From assembly GCA_003952965.2 (NCBI GenBank), contig CM025852.1, positions 24,960,574 to 25,024,573 on the forward strand: a DNA stretch of 64,000 nt. Reading direction: 5' to 3'. Of the stretch, positions 35,101 to 47,609 are shown piece after piece. The translations under genes and the position numbers were made by a program. The stretch comes from Morella rubra (taxonomy: Eukaryota; Streptophyta; Magnoliopsida; Fagales; Myricaceae). Numbering within the stretch: the first letter of the stretch is position 1; every line of letters starts with the position of its first letter. The notes beneath the pieces are model-generated. The model was not told the origin of the DNA. It ran no database searches and worked only from the letters and a program-made list of their open reading frames with translations.

Positions 35101-38100
35101 TTCTTCTCCTCAATCCTTCCAGCCAATTGGTGGAAGCCAACTTAATATAGGGACATGCAAGGACCAAGTTGCCTTGTTAGACTCAATAGCCTCCACTCTA
35201 CGGGAATCTCAATCCATGTACAGAACTGTCTTCAATGCAGCTGGGACCTCTATGATATAAAGCCCACTATTTATTCAACACCACGCCTTGTATTGTATCT
35301 TTTATACAGATTAACTTCCCGTCCAAGACATGGTGTATCCATAATCACGCATTTGTCTACTATACCCCTCTCATTGAATCCAATCAATGATGTTTCAGCT
35401 GCTTAAATGTTTCGAATTCTTAACCACCATTAAAACATTTTCGTTTTTTTATAGACCCAGAACTCCACAATAGGGTATCATCAAAGTCAATTTTTTAGTA
35501 TGAATAACAGCAAATCAGATCTAACTGTTCCGTGTTTATCAAACAGTTTTGGAACTTGATGGACTAGAGATTTTCAGGTTAGAATAAGGTCATTCAGTTT
35601 TATATCAAACACCTGCATTGTTCAAAGAGTTCATCAGTTAACCATATTTTTCTAAATGAAAAGAACCTTCGATTGGCTTACTAAAAGAGATACCTGCAGT
35701 TGTAGCTAAAACTTAAAAAAGATTGGGAGCTAAATCAAAGACTCAGGCGTCTACCAGAGATATAAATCCACCTAAGGAGATTGTAGGCTGATTACAAGAT
35801 GAACAGCGATCTTGCAACGAACAGTCTTTGAATTTCCCCATTACTAATATCCTATGTTTGGGAAAGAGATTTTCGGTAGCATATGTTACACAATCCAGAA
35901 AATTTTTAACATGAAAAGCTATTCATAAAAATAAAGAGTCAAACACTATAAAACAAACAACAACAGGAAAATTACTAAGTTATTAAGAGAGAAGAGTACC
36001 GACCAAGTCCAATAGTTATGCTCACACACCTGACTTATCAATACGCTCTGAACCAGCGAGATCAACAACAACTAATTTCCCTTTCCGAACAATGGGAGGC
36101 TTTAACGTTTTCATGTGGGAGCTATTACCATTTTCACTTGAAAAAGCTGAATTTTTTCCCTTGACAGTCCTCTTCACATGTACCTGTAGGATTAAATACA
36201 TTTATAAATGCTCCATTATGATGAGCAAAGAGATTTTTTATATAAGCTCTAGGAAGTTCCAAGAGCACAAGCGTCGCAAAACAAGCAATGTCCATTAACT
36301 CACCATCAGAATAGCATGACTACGAGAAGATTCTGTATTCAATTTTGTGTTCGCAGCAAAGCGATGAGCTTCCCCTAACTGGAGTAGTTCCACAAAACTC
36401 CGCTGGTCCCTGATTTCCACCAGGTTGGCCCCGGGTAGTGAAACATCTCCAGTCTTGGGGTCTTCCATGATAGCAATGTTATCATTAGCAGGATCAAGAA
36501 GGTCCTGTATAGTCTCCATATATAGCTGCATGCATGTATACAAAACCAAATTGTTCAACATAAACTTGAAACAGCATTGTACACTTCAGAACATGAGATA
36601 AATTTAAACAGATTACAAGGCCAGGCATCAATCAATGATATATCGAATAAAAAACTAAACAAACAACCTGCAGATATGAGACTGAGACAGAATCAGAATC
36701 CAAAGAAACATCTGCCAGAATATCCTCCATGGCACGGACCATTATTCCACGAGCAGCTGTGTCTTCCTCTCCAAGTCGTCCTAGGGTATACGTTTTACCA
36801 GTACCAGTCTGCCCATAGGCCATGATGGTCCCATTGTAACCATCCAGAACGCTCTGCAAAAGCAAATTACAAAAGGGCACATTCGAGTACAATAAGAAAA
36901 CAAAAAATCTTCTAGTAAAAGATATAAACCAGTTCATACACGATATACCTGCTGAGGCATGTTAAATGTGGAAACAGAAGTACTTCAAAAATCGGAAACT
37001 CGGCAAGAAGACAAGCAAAGTTTCCTTTCAATAGTTCCAATAAGAGAATAATAGTTTTGATGCAAGGGACAACACACAAAAGAGAAAAGGAAACTCAACT
37101 CTAAACAATACATTCAGGTCCTTCTACTTTGACCCTTTTTATGAAATAAGTGAAAAGTGAAAGAGTTCCATTCATTATTTTCATTGATAACACATAAGTC
37201 TACATGATCCAAGAAATCTCTTCCCACTTCTCCATTATGTTGTTTGCTCTCGGCTTTTTCAAATTTCAAGTATACAATAGTGCTTTTTCTGACTGCACCT
37301 AGAGTAAAATGCTTGATTGGATCCCATGTTTGAACCTTGAACAGCCAAGTGATATAATCAACTATCCTAACAACACATTCCTGATACTATACGAAGAGGA
37401 ATGACAGAATCGAATATTGAAGCATGCACCAACCCATGTCTTCAGAAAACAGAAACCAAGATTCAAATGTATACAAGAGATACATTACCAATAGCACACG
37501 AAGAGGAATGACAGAGTCAACCATTGAACCAAACACCAAACCATGTCTTCAGAAAACAAACACCAAAATTCAAATGCATACAACAGTAATGACAGAAACT
37601 GAAATTACATGTTGCACACCTCAACAACAGGCTTTGCCACGACTTCATAAACACGTTTTTGGGATGCAAATTCAGTGAGAACTTCATCAAACTCATAAGT
37701 GTCTGAGTCCCAATTGTTTTTTCGAAGTTTCAACCTTTTAAGCTGAAAAGGAACACACATGTTATGTATTACTGCACTGCAAAAAATGCAACGAAACCAT
37801 CTAGATAAATATCACTACAAGAGTACCTCTGGCTGTAACTCTACACAATCAGCAAAATCAGCATCTGCCACAGACTCCTCTGCATTACGTGGTCGCAATC
37901 TCACAGCAACTCGAACTCTTCCTAGAACTATAATAGAAACATATAATGAACAACAAAAAGTTCAGTACACAACAAAGGCCAAAACTGCAGCTTCTTTAAA
38001 TGGGAAATCGAGCTAGTCAACCCTTTTCAATTGAAAACAAAAACAATGCCACATAACTTCTAAAAGAAAATAGCAGCCAAATCACTCAGGGTAAGCATCA

Positions 38101-38821
38101 TCATAAAAGAAGTTTTTGCACTTTCTTACCGTGACGAACCTTCTTACTCACCTACCTTCGGCGCTCTAAAAGGACGCAGCGGGTAAAAAAAAAAGAATAA
38201 AACCGATCATAATATTCGTTATAACAAACCAAACAAAAGAAAAAAAAAGTTTATGCCTGGCCGTCAAAAGTTATTATACCGAGAATTCAAACTCCAACAA
38301 ACAATTTGCTCAGTATTCTGAAAGTACTTCCCTTCCTCTCAAGAGCCAACCAAATGAAATTTTGCTTTCAAAATCAAGAGCAGCAGCTCAACATGTAAAC
38401 CCATTACGCCACAACCGCCAGAAAACTTCTCCTCTTCTTTTTTTCCAAAACGCCCATAAAAAATGCAAAATTCACATCCCTTACAAACAATCAAGCAGAA
38501 CAAGAACATGGATAACTGAAAATCTTTTTTTTTTTGGAAGTGTAACTGAAAATCTCAATCACCCAGAGCAAGAATTTTTTTCAAATTCTTCAACCAGCAA
38601 AGACAGGAAAACCCCCGGACAAACCTACCTCCGGCATCGTCCTTGGCGGCTCCAGTGGAAGCTCCGAGCGAGCCGGTGCTATTCCGGCGGGGCCCAGAGG
38701 AAGACAAAGTCTTAGACTTGAGAGAGGACTTGGGGTTTGAGTTCACAGAGAGAGGTCTATCCACCTTCAGGGAGCTCCTGTGAGTCCCATTTCTGTAATT
38801 AGCACCACCTGAAGTGGCCAT
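26132..38821 (-). CDS. ARK3: armadillo-repeat kinesin ARK2/ARK3-like, 19 exons
   Basis: Exons (all with GT-AG borders and matching phases): 38629-38821, 37827-37927, 37620-37742, 36668-36853, 36304-36525, 36030-36183, 34113-34262, 33568-33656, 33132-33335, 32414-32560, 31061-31195, 30814-30945, 29555-29690, 29353-29445, 27842-27967, 27596-27721, 26730-26873, 26375-26503, 26132-26292. They join to 2751 nt, 916 aa, no internal stop. Seen: Ser/Lys-rich N-tail; motor about 68-406 with P-loop GQTGTGKT (153-160), switch I NTESSRSH (264-271) and switch II DLAGSE (316-321); coiled coil about 407-650; armadillo repeats about 658-916. Known: plant-specific ARK kinesins move toward microtubule plus ends and shape root hairs and growing cells (ARK1) or act in preprophase-band and division structures (ARK3/PAK). 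The [20 protein letters not shown] and SSPAF...RRLRIEY regions fit ARK2/ARK3 best; which of the two is not settled. Confidence 0.95.
28886..28900. repeat. C15 homopolymer in an ARK intron
   Basis: Fifteen C followed by a CTT-rich stretch, inside the intron at 27968-29352. Such long C runs are rare and prone to length error in sequencing. Confidence 0.9.
31681..31848. repeat. 84-bp perfect tandem duplication in an ARK intron
   Basis: Two adjacent 84-bp units (31681-31764 and 31765-31848) starting AGCCCCTATTTGCCTC are identical except at the final base or two. They lie inside the intron at 31196-32413. The identity suggests a recent duplication; the unit has no coding potential. Confidence 0.95.
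37391..37597. repeat. diverged ~107-bp tandem duplication in an ARK intron
   Basis: Unit 1 (37391-37497) and unit 2 (37498 to about 37597) share ACGAAGAGGAATGACAGA, CCATGTCTTCAGAAAACA and ATTCAAATG, with scattered differences. It lies in the third ARK intron, within about 25 bp of exon 3, and does not disturb the splice acceptor-side sequence. Confidence 0.8.
38513..38554. repeat. micro retro-insertion in ARK intron 1: T11-GGAAGTG between 12-bp repeats
   Basis: TAACTGAAAATC at 38513-38524 recurs exactly at 38543-38554. Between them are T11 and GGAAGTG (18 bp). On the minus strand, the ARK sense strand, this reads CACTTCC then A11. It lies about 75 bp inside intron 1 from the exon 1 donor. 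Confidence 0.7.
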
Positions 38822-39130
38822 TGTTAAGCAAACACCAGTGAAGCTTCAGACTGGGCCTTCCCACTCAAACCATTGGAGTTTGGCTTCTGCTTGGTTGTAC
38901 CGAAAAATGCAAAGCTTCTCGGGAGAATGACGAATACGAGAGAGAGACCCAACAACACCCAAGTGCTGAAATTGAAGTTGGCAAAGGTAGTACTTAGCGC
39001 GGAAGTGGACCCAAATCGTGTAGGATGTGACTCAGAGAAACCCGGGCTTGGCTTGCTTTGCTTCGCCTCCTCAACTGAAGCGCAATAGATACAACGAGAG
39101 ATATAGAGAGAGACAGAGAGGAGTACACGG
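38822..39130 (-). promoter_or_regulatory. ARK 5' leader and proximal promoter
   Basis: The stretch upstream of the ARK start has a GA-rich patch (38936-38945 and 39095-39120) and no convincing TATA box, as is common for housekeeping-type plant promoters. The transcription start cannot be fixed. No divergent gene begins on the other side. Confidence 0.4.
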
Positions 39131-39385
39131 CTATTTCTGCTATTACTTAAAAAATGTATTTTTTTTCCTATTCTTTATGATTTTTGATGTCAGAGTTACT
39201 TAAGAGCCCTTACAGAATTGAAATTTCGAATTTCTTTGTCTGGGTTAGAAATGGAAAATTGAGTCAATTTTCTAGTCTTTAAGGTTGCGAATGACGTTGT
39301 TTCATGGGGCCGTGTCGTGGGCTAAAGAGTGTGTTGGTTGACAGAATTGCCCCTCCCACCTTCACCACGATTAACTGTAATGAAA

Positions 39386-39446
39386 CTGTGAAAGTGGCAT
39401 TCTTTTTTTTTTTTTTTTTTTTTCTAAGTCTGTGAAAGTGGCATTC
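39386..39446. repeat. micro retro-insertion: T21-CTAAGT between 17-bp perfect repeats
   Basis: CTGTGAAAGTGGCATTC occurs at 39386-39402 and exactly again at 39430-39446. The 27-bp insert is T21 then CTAAGT. The minus-strand reading is ACTTAG followed by A21. The long tail and perfect 17-bp duplication point to a recent event, and the CTAAG junction is the same as in the insertion at 7669-7685. Confidence 0.85.
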
Positions 39447-39449
39447 AAT

Positions 39450-42400
39450 TCCATCTTCCAACTGCCCGGGTTTGTTGGGTTACAGTGGAGGCTTCCACTG
39501 AACGAGGACTGCTGGGGAAAATCACGTTTAAGGTTATGGAAAGTTTTCTTCCGTTGTAGTGTGTAACAGAGGCATGCCTGGTGGGTTTACATGTGACAGA
39601 CAACCCTAATGAGAATTAACAATCATTGGTATCAAAAAAACAAAAAGAAAAAAGAATACTTGCAGAGGGGGTAGTAGCAAAGTATGATGATGTGTAAACA
39701 GTACTTTTTATCAAACGTCTGCCGATGTGGTTCTATTTATGAAGTAAATGGGATCACCTCCTCATCATAAATGGTAATAAAAATTCTTTATTGGGTGCCT
39801 AGGAAGGAAAAGTGGCTCATCACTCGGCCAACATCAACATTAATTACTGAACAGTTGCAAAAGTATATAGTAAAAGTTAATATATAACTTATTTTAAGGA
39901 TTATAGTTAAAAGTAGGAACTTTCACTTCTAGATGTATCATATTCAGTAGGTGATGAGTGAGTTCAAATCCTATCTACTGCAAATAAGTCTTTGATTTAA
40001 CTGATATTCTCAATCAATTAGGGTAATTGTGTTTCTCAATTAGGATAAATCTGTTCCACTCCTATACAAAATGGATTTCCCTTTATTTTTTTTTTAAAAA
40101 AAGGAGAGAGAGAGAGAGAGAGGTTGTTTCTTAACCCAATTATGAAATTGAAGACTGGCCAGATTAACTTTTAATTAAAAGCTTAGAGGCCAAAAACAGA
40201 CCGGGCCAAATGTTTGAACTCCAAAAACCGACCAGATTCGAGCAAGTACATGCTAATGCTAGTTTACCCTTCTTTCTCTTTGCCTAACGGTGTACGCAGA
40301 GAAGGAAACTTTTCGTTTCTGGGTAAAGAATAACTCCTTATTTGGGTCCGATAATTAATGGAAATTCTGACAAGAATTAACCATGCATCCAATTGATTGG
40401 AAAATGGATGTCATAAACTCATCGTTTTCAGTAGAATATGGAATAAGAATCGCAAATAATTAACTAGTTAGATATCATAGCATACTCATAAACTGCATTA
40501 ACTACCATATTCAAAGCCAAGACATTAGAAAACCTTGGATATTTGGGCGAATTTCTGGTACTAGAAGCCCGAAGCCGGAAGGGCAGTTTTGACTCTGGGA
40601 AATGGCAAATAAGATTTTGAAACTTTCAGAAAGCAGCCATAAAAGAGTATGGAAAGAAAAATTGAATGGCAAAGTAAACGAGAGAGAGAGAGAGAGAGAG
40701 AGCTTTTTCATAAAGAAGAACTAAAGTGAGTAAAGATGAAATCCTTTGAATCTACTGTAACTGACAAGTTGAAGAACAAAACTTTGAATTCGAATTATGG
40801 AGCCAAAAAGGGCCTTAAACTCTGCTCTGATTTGCATGGTATACAGTACGACAATATGAATTGCAACGAAATTATGTCTACCGCTCACCATTTCAAAACA
40901 GTTCTTATAATGATATCTGATATCTCTTCCAAAGCCCTTTAAACTCAAAATGTACATGTTTGAGAAGTGGCCTTGAGTTATATCGGTTACATTTAGTTTA
41001 GATCTCAAAACAGTTTTTTGTGTTTGTATTTTTTAAGAAATAGTGTAGATTTTAGCGTTTGGTGAAAAATGTGTTAAAAATTATTGGAATTTGTAAAAAG
41101 TTATTGGAATCGGTGAAAATGTATTAGAATTGATGAAAAATTGATTGTGATAAAGTTTTTGAAAACCATCCAAACATAGCCATCAATCCTTCCATTGAGC
41201 TCCAATGATACAAGGCAGAAGCTGCTGTGGGGACAATCAAATGGCAATAGGACCCATTAATAATTAAAGAGTTCATTTGACAGTCATTCTCCATTAAGGA
41301 AAAAAGAAAGAAGGTGATCCAATTCTCCAAAAGTCTTTGGTGCGCCCATGACTGAGCATATTCTCTGCATTTACGCCATAATATATATCAGTTAGTGGTT
41401 TAAATCGTCTCTAATCCATCACTCTATTATTGACACAGTGGTAATGTTTACATCCAATATGAAATACAATTTGTAAATATTGTAGCCTACGAGAAGAAGC
41501 CGACTAAAGCAAGTTGAGAAGATGGTGATGAGCAACTTCCAGTAGTCGGAGGTAAGAGCTTCTGTCAAATTCTCACCTGATCTACAATTCAGTAGTAGTT
41601 AATAAGTCCATTAATCGGGTCCCTCTTAATGACTTCACTTGAAGGAATGTCTGCCACCAACCATTTTGAGAAGGAGATGTACTGCTCGCATGATGACGAC
41701 GTATGTACAGCAGTCTCTTTGATCGCTATACAAACTTGTAAATTTGTAATTAACGATCTAAAACCCCTCTCAAAAGCTCAGGTGTGCTCTCAAACTTGCG
41801 TGAGCGATTTAAAATACAGGAGAGATGTAAATGAGGACGTTTGACAATATATATGCTCTCAAATAACTTCGGTTCACCAAACGAAGGCATAAAATCTCAG
41901 TCCCAAAAGAGGGAGTCATATATTCATGATCAGATTTTTATGTAACAGTTACATCCAAAGGAGGAACGAGGAAAATGCTCCAAAACTTTGTGAGCATGCT
42001 CTTTGTACCATGAGGTCCAAGAAGATGGTACTATATATGGGTTCTTATTGAGCAGTTGAATTTTCACATCTTGGGATTGCAACGTTCTTTACATAAAGTA
42101 AATTATTCTTATACTTTATGTTCTAAATGCTGCAGGGAACCTATCTAAGAAAAAAGGGGGAAACGATTCCCTTAGCTTGATAGAGACGTCCATCAATGTT
42201 GAATAATGGCACGAGAATACTCAGTGTGCTAAGCGAGAGAGAGAGAGAGAGAAGGGAAGGGGAGAGCCTGATCCCTCCACCCAAGCTATGTACGTGATCC
42301 TTTATATATTTTCGCCTCCTTTGATCCCTTCACCCAAGCTTGTAATTTGTATCCTTAATTTGTCTCATAAAAAGGACTCGAAATCCTCATTTATCCTGCC

Positions 42401-42922
42401 TAAAGAGGACGTACGTGATCATGTTGTGAAACAGCATCGATCACTTTCTTTACTAGTACGTAGGAGTAACTGCGTTAAAGACTAGTACTCATGCAGATTG
42501 GCTCAAAGAAGAATAGTTATTTAACATAGGGCTCCGAAATTAGGGTTTGCAGAAGAGCCATGCATGAAGGGATTAAGATAGAGAAATTTTAAGGTATAAT
42601 ATGTTGCATTAAGTATATTGATGATATATATATGTCCAAGCTTCTGTGGTGTTTTAGGATTCATTAGCGTTCTAAGCTTTAGAATTGTAATTAAGGTTTT
42701 AGGGATCTATGATCCGTAAAATTAAGAACCACACAATAATCTATTAAGGAATTAAACACCTTGATTTGAGTTTGCTCTCCACATATTTAGGGGATATTCA
42801 TTTTGGTGAGATTTTTAGAATTTGAAGTGTTTTGAGAATTTTTAGGTGATGTTAAAGTTTATTGGTATGCGTGCAAAGTTGTTGACTTGTATTGGTATTT
42901 AAATACGTTCGGTTTATAAATT
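39450..42922. other. gene-free region with GA microsatellites
   Basis: Contains (GA)n runs at 40103-40122, 40680-40702 and 42234-42252. The stretch 41040-41160 holds several diverged copies of a short motif of the type AAAAATTATTGGAATTTG, ending in a phrase (CCATCCAAACATAGCC) typical of small plant MITEs. No open frame is convincing. Confidence 0.5.
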
Positions 42923-43012
42923 CTAGAATTTATGTGTATCTAGGATACAAACCAAAGCGAACATCCTCTAGAATTTATGTGTATCTAGGATACAAACCAA
43001 AGCGAACATCCT
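42923..43012. repeat. 45-bp perfect tandem duplication
   Basis: Two identical adjacent units (42923-42967 and 42968-43012) starting CTAGAATTTATGTGTATC. Intergenic, no coding potential, apparently recent. Confidence 0.95.
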
Positions 43013-45530
43013 TTAGCTGTGAACGGTAAATTCGTTGACTCTCTAATCATTGTTCTACTAAAAAATAAAAGACTCTTAATCTAATTTCCAGATATGATCG
43101 AGGTTCAAGACTTGCATGGGATAGATTATATATGTATATATATATATGGATTAGGGTTCATGAGTTTCTCATATGCTTTAATTCTCTTGAAGTCTTTGGT
43201 ACATTTTACACTCTTTTTTAGGTCCTTACTAAGGTTTTTACTGTTCAGTGTCTCTAAATTGTTTTGGGGGGATTTTTAATATATGTATGAAGCAAGCAAC
43301 CATCTACTGGGGTAAAATTCGTGCATTTAATTAAGCAGATATATACTTTAAAGGTGACAGGTTCTGTCGGAATGAAAATGCTTGACAACATATTTCCGCG
43401 ACCTGGGAGAAATGAAGGTGGATAGATTTGTCGTTAAAGCTGGTTGCTAGTGACCGAATAGCCCGCTTGTGAAGTATCAAAGATAAACTCAACTGTCCCC
43501 GAAATTAGCAACACGAAAGAGACGTGGCTAGAAGAGTGAGATCAACGAGAGTATAGGCGCAAAACAGACCTGATGCGTTAGAGCACGTAGCACTAATGGC
43601 GGACGCATCTGCTTCTTAGAAAGGCCATCAACAACTTACTCTGATAATCCGCCCCAATATCTATAACCCATTGCGACCTCTAAAACCCCTTTTGCTGTGA
43701 TTACTGGATCTTACCAGAGTTTACTCCACAAGCTTAATTAAAGCATTTAGAACATTGCACTAGTACGTAATAGAAATTTCACGCCCGACGGGACTTAATT
43801 AGCATTTGAAGACAAGGGAAAGGGAATTATTCTATCCAACACTCTCTTGATTCTTGTCCGTAGTGGTTGTTTGCTTTACACTTTACAGGATGCCGGCCGC
43901 TTGGGGAATGAGTATAATTAACAGTACTCGTGTTCTATAAGATAGTGAACTCTTGTGTCCTGCAGGCAGGCTGCTGCTGGAAACTGGTTGGTTCCCAATG
44001 TTGGGCATGAGATGCTTTATACGATAAACTTCTCCAGCCCTCTCATGTGAAACGGTACCACAGAAGGTATAGGCCGCGCACATTAAAGAACTATGAAGTC
44101 TATAAATCTGCTATGCAAAGAGGTTGGGTAGGCAAAACCTCGTGACTGGTCCAATATGAGGGCGAAAATTAAAGAACATTGATTTAAATGAATACTATGC
44201 GGGTTATGACCTTGTTCTATATATAGGCTTGGGGTGGGGGGATTTTTCTTTTCTAACATACACCCAGGCCCAGCTATCTTAGAACACAAACATACTAGCT
44301 AGGCGTAGCGAAGCTAAAAAGGATAGACGTGGGGCATTATACGCGAAAGTCACAAACCTACAACTTCAATAGGCCGGAGGCCATCATATGTTCTAAATAG
44401 TTATCTTCCTCGAGAGATGGCACAGAGACCTGTTGCTGCTGATATGCAAACCAAACCTTCTCAAGTTAATTCATAGGCGTTTGAATGGGGATTAATCATC
44501 CGTTTTTATGTTAAACCTGCTCAGGTGATCATTTAAAATTAACCTGCAAACACTTCACAGATAGGAATTCACCTGCCACCACTCTTGCAGCTGAAAGCTC
44601 GTTGCAAGGCAAATGGTATGTGCTAACTGCTACCACTTGGCGCAGAGATTCAGCGCACTTCAGTGGTTTGGAGTTCCACTCGGCCATCTCTCTCATTCGC
44701 AGACACACGCAAGGATCTACCACAGGTAGATAAAAGACAAGAAACAAAGAACAAAGGCGCATCCTTCCTAAAGGTTCAATGAGTATCATATCAAACAACC
44801 TTCCGAGTAAATGGCTCGCGAATATCTACAGTCTTAACAAAAAGAAAGATCAACCGTACGTGTTGAATGACTTTCAAACATCTAGTTTGTATATATAATT
44901 GCTTCATATATATATATGAGATGCCTTTCAACCATCCAAAGCGATTTTTATGCAATGAACCTCGTCAATGGGTCAACACATAAACCGACGATTTTTGCCA
45001 TGAAATAATAACATAGTAGTTCATGATAGATTCATGTCACTGCTTTCGTTAAAACTCATTATCATGTGAATGAAAATACACAGAGCAAAACCCCTAATTC
45101 CAAAATCCCATTTTCTTGAACCCGGACGTCCACCTTCACAAAGAAGGGTAGTTATGAACCACTAGTTATCCCCTGTTGAATGAGGTACTTGTAACATACA
45201 AACATATCCAAGATAATTGTTATGATAAGATAGCTAGCTAGAGATAAAAATAGGATAAAAGAGAGACGCGAAATGTGGTAAAGATTCTTAGCCAAAAGAA
45301 GAAAGCCAAACAATAAAAAGCCAAGTGCAACTAACAATTTGGTGATCCACTTTTTATTATGGAATCGACCAACCCACCACCACCCCCACCCCAACGAAAG
45401 CACCAGCGATTCAACAGCCAAAGCAAACCCACTTCCCCCACTAGCCCCTAAACAAATACTACTACGAGCCCAACACACCAACCAACAGCGAAAAAAGCGA
45501 CCCACACCAGACCAGAGAAGGATCCAGATT
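43013..45530. other. gene-free region between ARK and SAP
   Basis: Frames of 60-90 codons at 43883, 44083 and 44529 (minus) carry no domain. A TATA-like CTATATATAG on the minus strand at 44218-44227 has no recognisable gene below it. The last few hundred bases are probably SAP 3' UTR. Confidence 0.45.
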
Positions 45531-46084
45531 TCATAACCTATCGACCTTATCGGCCTTGACCACAGGATTAGCCTTCGCGATGGCGTCACGACCCAGGGCT
45601 TTGAAGTCAAACGTGCACTCATGCTTTCTCCGGATACCGGTGGACCCCACAGAAGGTACTGCCGCACTTGCACCTGAACCCGGTAGCCCCACTTTCTTGT
45701 TACAGCTGAGGCACCGGCTCGCCACCTTTGGCGGCGGCGCTTCACGATCGCCAGCGGCTACGGACGCCAACGAGGTTGAGGATGACGAGGAGGAGGATCC
45801 CACGACGACGCTATCCGTGGAAGGACCGGAGAGTGGGACCGGCTTATGATTATCTGCAGGCGGCACCGGCTGATCGTTATCTACAGGCTGCACCGGCGTT
45901 GGGTTGAGGGATTTCTCCATAGCTACTTTCGCCGAAGCCGCTTGCTCTTCTTCATGTTGTAGTCTCTGTAGCACTTGGAGCAGAGGTTCATGGTGGCAGC
46001 GTTGCCGAAGAAGCCGCAGTTGTTGGCGCAAAGCTTCGGCTCCGATCGCTGGTAGCTCGTCCCGTCGTTCTGTTCAGAACCCAT
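45531..46084 (-). pseudogene. A20/AN1 zinc-finger stress-associated protein, frame broken by three 1-bp indels
   Basis: Seen: ATG at 46084 opens [19 protein letters not shown] and an A20 finger (C-x3-C-x11-C-x2-[16 protein letters not shown]). Shortly after, at about 45943-45948, the frame is lost: ATGAAGAAGAG stands where a GGAAGAG-type sequence would keep the frame. The [14 protein letters not shown] linker then continues one frame over. In the AN1 finger, C-x2-C (RCLSC) is followed by a shift near 45680-45685, FRCKCGSTFCGVHRYPEK is in another frame, and a second shift near 45625-45628 restores HECTFDFK through to VDRL and TGA. As written, translation ends after about 56 residues, with A20 but no AN1. 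Known: SAPs are small intronless stress-response ubiquitin-related proteins. The 5' UTR seems to hold an intron (46112-46920, donor AAG|GTACGA, acceptor AATAG|G). Either a young pseudogene or a sequence with uncorrected indels. Confidence 0.85.
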
Positions 46085-47060
46085 CTTTATCTCTCACTAT
46101 TCGTCCTCCTCCTATTAAAACCGAGACACACAAACAAAGGTTAGATTCAAGGGCTTTGGAGTTTGAAGATTTCAAAGACGGTATTTATTTCTTCTAAAGG
46201 ACTTGTCCTTCTCGGAAAATTCTTGTAGTCATAGAGAAAGGTTGTGCCTTTTTTTTCCCTCTCCTAAGCAAAGACAAATGTTGTGCTGCGCGTGGAGTGA
46301 TTGGATAATTTGAATTTATTATACGCATTGAGCCATTATAAATTTATAACCCACTAATAATTTTTTTAAAAAAAAAAAGGTAAAAGGAACTCCGGGAGGA
46401 GAATATAACGTATAAGGTAAGTAATATCAATTTATTTATAGGGGTTTTGTTGACCGAAAAAGGCAAAGAAAAATACCGTGACCGTTCAAAACTCGTGGGA
46501 ATTAAAATTCGAATCAAATACGTAGTGGTTAAAAGGCAGATGCTGAGAGGGTAATTTTGGTTTTTTAACCGACCTCAGGAGGACAACTTATCTGGACCGT
46601 CCAAATGATAAAATTTTGCAGTTAGGTATTAGTCTCAGGCGATCGAATGGCTACAATGGACTCCACCACAAAACAATTTTCCTCCATCGATGAATAACCA
46701 GAACACAGAAGTAAAAGAATACAAATTGCATCTTCCATGAAATTTTCATCATCGACGAAGACGAGAAAACCCTAACGAACAACCAGAAACGTCTGAAAAT
46801 TTAAGCTTTCACATAATCAAACAATCGGATCTGTTCCTTCATCGTGCATATCGAAGGGACGCAGAACAAAAATCGATTAAATTGGAAACCCGAACAGAAA
46901 CGGTTGGGGGATTTTCGTACCTTTTCTCTGTCTCTATCGTGCTGTGTCTCTTTGACTCTTTCTCTGCGGAACGGAACTGATGGAGTTTTGGAAGAGTTTT
47001 GGGGATTCGATTGTTAAGAGGAGAATTTTAACGTGAACGAAGCACGAGGGAGATGGGAAC

Positions 47061-47609
47061 GAAGGCCGAGAGTTGTATGAAATAAAGCAGATAGAAGAGT
47101 CACCGGCCCCTGTTTTTATCTATTTCCACGGCACCCCCGGTTTCAATGTCGGCATCGGTTCAGCCTTTCAGGTACAAAGGGCAAAGAAAATTATTATGTC
47201 ACGCCAAACGCTAGCGGCTGGATCTGTTCCTAATTTTCATCATGACGTCATGACTGCAGAATCTACGGTTATCCATGCGGGGTAACGTCATGGGGCCCCT
47301 GGTCTGTTTGGGTAATTTACCACCCTGGTCCAGGCCGCGTGCAACGTCAAACTCTCTTTTTATGTTGATGGGTTTAATTTACAACTCCTAAGAGGCTAGA
47401 TACCCTTTGGATCTATATAACCTTATAAATGAGATCAAGAGAGGATAAATAAAAACATTAACAAATAAATTGCTTTTGGGCATCCACGACTTTATTTCAA
47501 AAACCTTAATTAGAATATATCTCTTATTTGTTATCGGTTTAAATCTTAAAAATTGACAACACCAGCCTTTTCATTTTTCTAGTCAATATTTGGTTAATTC
47601 AAGGATAGA
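47061..47609. other. gene-free region upstream of SAP
   Basis: The first few hundred bases should contain the SAP promoter; no clear TATA box was identified (a weak GATAAAAA on the minus strand lies near 47112-47120). The 70-codon frame at 47073 has no recognisable domain. Confidence 0.4.

Noticed and set aside
42760..43012. 45-bp direct repeat pair as LTRs of a tiny element
   Set aside because: The copies are directly adjacent with no internal sequence; a simple tandem duplication explains them.
44083..44230. TATA-like CTATATATAG on the minus strand with short frames below it
   Set aside because: The frames have no recognisable product; a TATA match alone in AT-rich DNA is weak.
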